DNA of 64,000 bases, taken from NCBI RefSeq assembly GCF_001598335.1, contig NZ_BCYT01000008.1:62001-126000 (forward strand), given 5' to 3'. Source of the DNA: Sphingobium abikonense NBRC 16140. GTDB taxonomy: Bacteria; Pseudomonadota; Alphaproteobacteria; Sphingomonadales; Sphingomonadaceae. Shown here in pieces: positions 60,111 through 64,000 of this stretch; position 1 is the stretch's first letter, and each line of letters starts with the position of its first letter. The notes under the pieces were generated by a model that saw only the letters and a program-made list of their open reading frames with translations, was not told where the DNA came from and did no database searches. Both the position numbers and the translations under genes were made by a program.

Positions 60111-60142
60111 GCACTGTATATTCCCAAAGGGGGACCCCTAGC

Positions 60143-62836
60143 ATGTCGAAGCCGCTGACCTTGGCGCGCCTGCTCCTGATTTCCACCGCGCTGGTCGCTC
60201 CCGTGGCGATGGCGCAGACCGACACCAGTTCCTCGTCCGCCGGCGACGCGGGCCTGTCGACGACGCCCAGCACTGCCGACGAAGCAGCCGCCCAGTCGGG
60301 CGATGTCGACGTTTCCATTCCCGGATCCGACATTGTCGTCACGGGCCGCCGGACGAGCAACATCTCGCAGGCCGCGCCGCAGGTGGTGAATGTCCTCTCG
60401 GCTGCCGACATCAAGCGGACGGGCGAAGGCGACATTGCCGGATCGCTTCAGCGCGTCACCGGCCTGTCGGTCGTGTCGGGCGGTTATGTCTATGTCCGCG
60501 GCCTTGGCGATCGCTATTCGCTGGCGCTGCTCAACGGATCGCCGTTGCCCAGCCCGGAACCACTCAAGCGCGTCGTCCCCCTCGACATCTTCCCGACCAG
60601 CGTGATCGCATCGACCCTGGTGCAGAAGAGCTTTTCGGCCAACTTTCCGGGTGAGTTTGGCGGCGGTGTCATCAACCTGACGACCAAGGCGATTCCCACT
60701 GAATCCTATCTGGAAATCGGCGTGGGCAGCTCCGCCAATACCGAAACCTCGGGACAGCTTGGCTATACCTATTATGGCAGCAAGTCCGACTGGACCGGCT
60801 TTGACGATAGTTCGCGCGACGTGCCGCCGCTGCTCAAGGATGCCTTTGGCGCGGGCGTGCCCTTCGCGAATATCGATCGCTCCGACCAGCAAGCGATCGC
60901 CATGCAGTTTTTGAACAGCAAGACGTCGGTGCTTCAGCGCACCAACAGCCTGCCGTTCAATTTCTCCGGCTCGATCAACGGCGGCACGGCGTTCGACGTC
61001 GGCAGCGACGCGCGCGTCGGCATCATTGCCACGGCCGGCTACAGCAACAAATGGCGCACGCGCGACAATTTGCAGCAGGCGTCGCTGACGGTCGAGGAAG
61101 GCGCTGGCAAAAGTTATAATCAGGTCGTCACCGACAATCAGATCACCGTCAACGGCCTGCTGGGCGTCGGGGTCGAGTGGGGCGAGCAGAAGCTGCGCTG
61201 GACCAACCTCTATATCCGCGACACGCTGAAGCGCGCGTCACTGGCGATCGGTCAAAATGACGGGCTTATCCAGGGTGCGGACTATCTGACGCAGCAGACC
61301 GCGTGGTATGAGCGGCAGCTGATCGACACGCAGTTCGTGGGCGAGTTCAAGTTCGACGATGCGCTGAGCCTTGACGTGCGGGGTGGCTATGCCAATTCGC
61401 AGCGCGAAGCCCCGTATGAACGGGAGTTCGTCTATGTCCGGTCCAACCGCGATCTCGATATCGACCCGGTTGGCGACCGCTTCATCAATGCGCTCAACCG
61501 TCAGCGCGGCGATGCTTCGGTAACGTTCAGCGACCTGAACGAAGATTTGTGGTCGGGCGGCGCGGACCTCAGCTACAAGATCGCGCCAAGCTTCACCGTG
61601 ACGGCAGGCTATGCCTATACCGACACGAAGCGCACCTCGTCACGCTATGAGCTGCATTTCGATGCGGTGAACCTGCCGGTGCCGGTGCAGCAGCTGCGCC
61701 CCGACTATCTCCTGTCGGATGCGACCATCCAGCTTTACGACCTTGGTCTGCTCGACTTTTCGGGTCTTTACCCCGTCTATGACGCGGCGCTGCGCGTTCA
61801 TGCCGGGTACGGGCAGGTGAAGGCAGAGCTGTTCCCGGGCCTCAGCATCGACGCTGGCGTGCGCTACGAAAATGGTCGCCAGTCAGTGACAGGCGTCGAT
61901 GTCTATTCGACCGGCGAAACCCCGTTCAATCAGGTGAAGAACGACTACTGGCTGCCGGCCGTTACGCTGACCTATGATGCGGGAGGCGGTTTGCAGTTCC
62001 GCGCATCGGGGTCGAAGACCATCGCCCGTCCACAGTTCCGCGAACTGATCGCGCAGCCCTTCATCGACACGGAGTCCAACCGCTTCTATCGCGGCAACCC
62101 GTTCCTGCAGGATAGCGAGTTGTGGAATGCCGATATTCGCGCGGAATGGTATATGGGCCGTGACGAGCGGCTGACGGCCTCGGCCTTCTACAAGAAGATC
62201 GACAATCCGATCGAAACCTTCACGACCATCACCGATACCTATGCGGTGACGACCAGCTTCGCCAATGCGCCCGAAGCGACGCTGTACGGCTTTGAAGTGG
62301 AAGCGCAGAAATATATTCCGCTCGATGGGATGGACTCCAATTTCTTCCAGACCCGCCGCGTGGTGCTGATCGGCAACTATACCTATACCCAGTCGGAACT
62401 GAAGGTGAGCGATGGCGACACGACCATCCCCTACACCTACACGACGGGCGACCTGCCGGCCGCGTCGGACTATTTCGTCGATGGCGCACCGCTGACGGGA
62501 CAGTCGGATCATCTGGTCAACGTCCAGATCGGCCTGGAAGATACCGACAAGCTATCGCAGCAGACGCTGTTGCTGACCTATGCCAGCCCCCGCGTCACCA
62601 GCCGTGGCCCGAACCTGCAACCCGACATCAAGGAAAAGCCAGGCCTGACGCTCGATTTCGTCGCGCGTCAGGGCGTGACCCTTCCAGGCGGCATCAACAG
62701 CGAGTTCAAGTTCGAGGCCCGCAACATTACCGGTCGTAAATATCAGGAGTTCCAGGAAGCTGGTGGCACCAAGATATTCTACAATCGCTACAAGATCGGC
62801 ACGACGATCGCTGCGTCGCTGACGGTAGCCTTCTGA
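60143..62836 (+). CDS. TonB-dependent outer-membrane receptor
   Basis: An 897-aa outer-membrane transporter. A signal peptide (residues 1 to about 25, ending VAMAQ) is followed by a TonB-box-like GSDIVVTGRR (about 61-70), and the plug domain (about 75-190, with LQRVTGLSVVSGGYVYVRGL and DIFPTSVIASTLVQKSF). The rest is a 22-strand barrel with alternating aromatic residues, ending ITGRKYQEFQEAGG and a last strand SLTVAF with terminal Phe. It needs TonB-ExbBD energy. The paired lipoprotein and Pho-like boxes suggest uptake of a phosphorus-containing compound, but this is inference. Confidence 0.88.
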   Translation: MSKPLTLARLLLISTALVAPVAMAQTDTSSSSAGDAGLSTTPSTADEAAAQSGDVDVSIPGSDIVVTGRRTSNISQAAPQVVNVLSAADIKRTGEGDIAGSLQRVTGLSVVSGGYVYVRGLGDRYSLALLNGSPLPSPEPLKRVVPLDIFPTSVIASTLVQKSFSANFPGEFGGGVINLTTKAIPTESYLEIGVGSSANTETSGQLGYTYYGSKSDWTGFDDSSRDVPPLLKDAFGAGVPFANIDRSDQQAIAMQFLNSKTSVLQRTNSLPFNFSGSINGGTAFDVGSDARVGIIATAGYSNKWRTRDNLQQASLTVEEGAGKSYNQVVTDNQITVNGLLGVGVEWGEQKLRWTNLYIRDTLKRASLAIGQNDGLIQGADYLTQQTAWYERQLIDTQFVGEFKFDDALSLDVRGGYANSQREAPYEREFVYVRSNRDLDIDPVGDRFINALNRQRGDASVTFSDLNEDLWSGGADLSYKIAPSFTVTAGYAYTDTKRTSSRYELHFDAVNLPVPVQQLRPDYLLSDATIQLYDLGLLDFSGLYPVYDAALRVHAGYGQVKAELFPGLSIDAGVRYENGRQSVTGVDVYSTGETPFNQVKNDYWLPAVTLTYDAGGGLQFRASGSKTIARPQFRELIAQPFIDTESNRFYRGNPFLQDSELWNADIRAEWYMGRDERLTASAFYKKIDNPIETFTTITDTYAVTTSFANAPEATLYGFEVEAQKYIPLDGMDSNFFQTRRVVLIGNYTYTQSELKVSDGDTTIPYTYTTGDLPAASDYFVDGAPLTGQSDHLVNVQIGLEDTDKLSQQTLLLTYASPRVTSRGPNLQPDIKEKPGLTLDFVARQGVTLPGGINSEFKFEARNITGRKYQEFQEAGGTKIFYNRYKIGTTIAASLTVAF

Positions 62837-62848
62837 ACTTGGTCCGGT

Positions 62849-62866
62849 GGGGGCCTGATCGCCCCC
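62849..62866 (+). terminator. Hairpin after the receptor gene
   Basis: A 6-bp GC stem (GGGGGC with GCCCCC, 6-base loop) 12 nt after the stop. A second stem, CGGCCGGC with GCCGGCCG, follows at 62875-62904. Neither has a T run, so termination is only possible, not sure. Confidence 0.4.
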
Positions 62867-62981
62867 TGATCGCGCGGCCGGCTCGTCCTTCGACGGGCCG
62901 GCCGTTGCGATTCTGGAACGAGGGAGGGCAACCGTGCGTCCTGCTTTGCATCCGCCCCTTTCGGCGCGTGACGGAGGATGC

Positions 62982-64000
62982 ATGGGACGCGAAATCGAAC
63001 TCAAGCTTGACCTGACGGAGGACGCCGCCAGCCGCCTGTGCCAGTGGGACGGCTTGCCAGAGCGCGAGGATGTCACGCGCCTCCGCGCCACCTATTTCGA
63101 CACGCCCGATGCGCAACTTGCAAACAAAGGCCTCAGCCTGCGCATTCGCCAATCCGGGCGGCGCAAGGTGCAGACCGTCAAGGGCGATGGCTCATCCGCC
63201 GCCGGGCTATTCGCGCGTCAGGAATGGGAACGGCCCGTCCGCTCATATTCGCCCGTGCTGGATGGGGATACCCCAGTCCAAGACGCGCTGGGTGACGCGG
63301 TCAGCCAGATTGAGCCTTTGTTTGAAACCGATGTCGAACGCACGCGCTGGCTGATCCAAGAAGGGGACGCGCGGGTGGAGATGGTGATCGACCGGGGGGT
63401 GGTGCGGGCAGGCGCACGCGAAGCGCCGCTGTGCGAGGTGGAACTGGAACTGGTCGATGGCGCACCAGCCGCACTCTTCGCGATCGCGCGCCGCATTGAT
63501 GGCGAAGTGCCGGTGCGTCCGGCGGTGCTGAGCAAGGCCGAGCGCGGCTATGCGCTGCGCGGTCCGGTGGCAGAAGCCGTCAAGGCGGAGCCGGTGTTGG
63601 TGAACGCCAGCATGAAGATCCGTGAGGCCTTTCTGACGATTGCGGGCGCGTGCCTGCGTCATTATCGCCGGAACGAAGCGCTCTTGCTGATCGAATATCG
63701 TGAGCGCGCCCTGCATCAGGCGCGGGTGGCCGTGCGCCGGATGCGCAGTGCGCTCACTCTGTTCAAGCCGGTTTTGCTGGAAGCCGATGTGGCGCGCTTT
63801 CAACGGGAGTTGCGCTGGCTGGCCGGGATGCTGGGCGAGGCGCGCGATCTGGACGTGTTGCACGGGCGGTTGGCGCCGGGCGCGCAGGCCGAAATTGCCG
63901 GGGTTCGCGCCGAAAGCCAGGCGCGGGTCCGCGCGTGGCTCGAATCAGCGCGGGTGCGCGGTCTTCTGCTGGATATCGCGGAATGGCTGGCGCTGGAGGC
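62982..64000 (+). CDS. CYTH and CHAD domain protein (3' partial)
   Basis: The start ATG at 62982 has a GGAGG ribosome site, and the frame runs off the window end after 339 codons. Residues 1 to about 200 form a CYTH (triphosphate tunnel) domain with the metal/phosphate motif EIELKL (ExExK) at residues 4-9, ATYFDTPDAQL, LSLRIRQSG and ELELVDG. A CHAD helical domain starts near residue 205 (HQARVAVRRMRSALTLF and GMLGEARDLDVL, with its basic His/Arg set). CYTH-CHAD proteins hydrolyse or bind inorganic tri- or polyphosphate. Confidence 0.88.
   Translation, partial: MGREIELKLDLTEDAASRLCQWDGLPEREDVTRLRATYFDTPDAQLANKGLSLRIRQSGRRKVQTVKGDGSSAAGLFARQEWERPVRSYSPVLDGDTPVQDALGDAVSQIEPLFETDVERTRWLIQEGDARVEMVIDRGVVRAGAREAPLCEVELELVDGAPAALFAIARRIDGEVPVRPAVLSKAERGYALRGPVAEAVKAEPVLVNASMKIREAFLTIAGACLRHYRRNEALLLIEYRERALHQARVAVRRMRSALTLFKPVLLEADVARFQRELRWLAGMLGEARDLDVLHGRLAPGAQAEIAGVRAESQARVRAWLESARVRGLLLDIAEWLALE

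Noticed and set aside
62875..62904. An 8-bp GC palindrome as a protein-binding operator for the CYTH-CHAD gene.
   Set aside because: It is equally explained as part of a transcription-stop hairpin and has no match to a known operator.

Overview
The window is a contiguous chromosomal stretch from an alphaproteobacterium, most likely a sphingomonad (Sphingobium/Sphingomonas type). The reasons are high-GC codon use, a permuted two-piece tmRNA gene with an alphaproteobacterial tag peptide, a GTTC-N7-GTTC SOS box before lexA, the zapA-6S RNA-formyltetrahydrofolate ligase order, an alphaproteobacterial nuoA-N operon followed by birA-coaX-rnj-DUF1467, and a lipoprotein/TonB receptor pair. No phage, transposase, integrase or CRISPR array was seen.

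Layout. 1-3200: end of a branched-chain 2-oxo acid dehydrogenase operon (E1alpha cut by the window edge, E1beta, E2; no E3). 3217-5824: a methyltransferase, a small exported protein and a PerM-type membrane protein. 5866-6105: two identical tRNA-Asp genes. 6126-7670: DUF2842, 5-FTHF cyclo-ligase, 6S RNA, zapA and a small coiled-coil protein. 7853-15053: central carbon genes tkt, gap, pgk and class I aldolase, interrupted by an opposing MFS transporter and a TlpA-like thioredoxin. 15097-21450: S58 peptidase, thiE, an SDR, two cell-wall enzymes (L,D-transpeptidase and M23), efp, a small exported protein and suhB.

21577-37988 encodes all 14 subunits of respiratory complex I as separate genes, nearly all overlapping by 1-10 nt. 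It also carries four non-canonical genes (81, 49, 122 and 237 aa) and two palindromic intergenic repeat elements. NuoC has an added low-complexity tail and NuoL a histidine-rich loop. birA, coaX, rnj and a DUF1467 gene follow.

41478-47201 is the part I find most unusual. An 890-aa polytopic coiled-coil protein with TipN-like layout is divergent from three genes: an Hpt-like protein whose phospho-accepting His is Trp, a protein with a degenerate nucleotidyltransferase-like domain fused to a membrane domain, and a histidine-kinase-like protein whose H-box His is Arg but whose ATP-binding boxes are intact. A near-consensus CtrA site precedes the kinase. This looks like a non-canonical signalling module possibly tied to polarity or the cell cycle; that link is inference.

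47274-57094: gltX-gltA operon, comEC, SOS-controlled lexA, and a trpG-trpD-trpC-moaC-moeA run. 57245-57540: permuted tmRNA. 57807-62836: a small exported TPR-like protein, then a surface lipoprotein and TonB-dependent receptor behind two tandem PhoB-like boxes, suggesting phosphate-starvation control. 62982-64000: a CYTH-CHAD protein cut by the window end.
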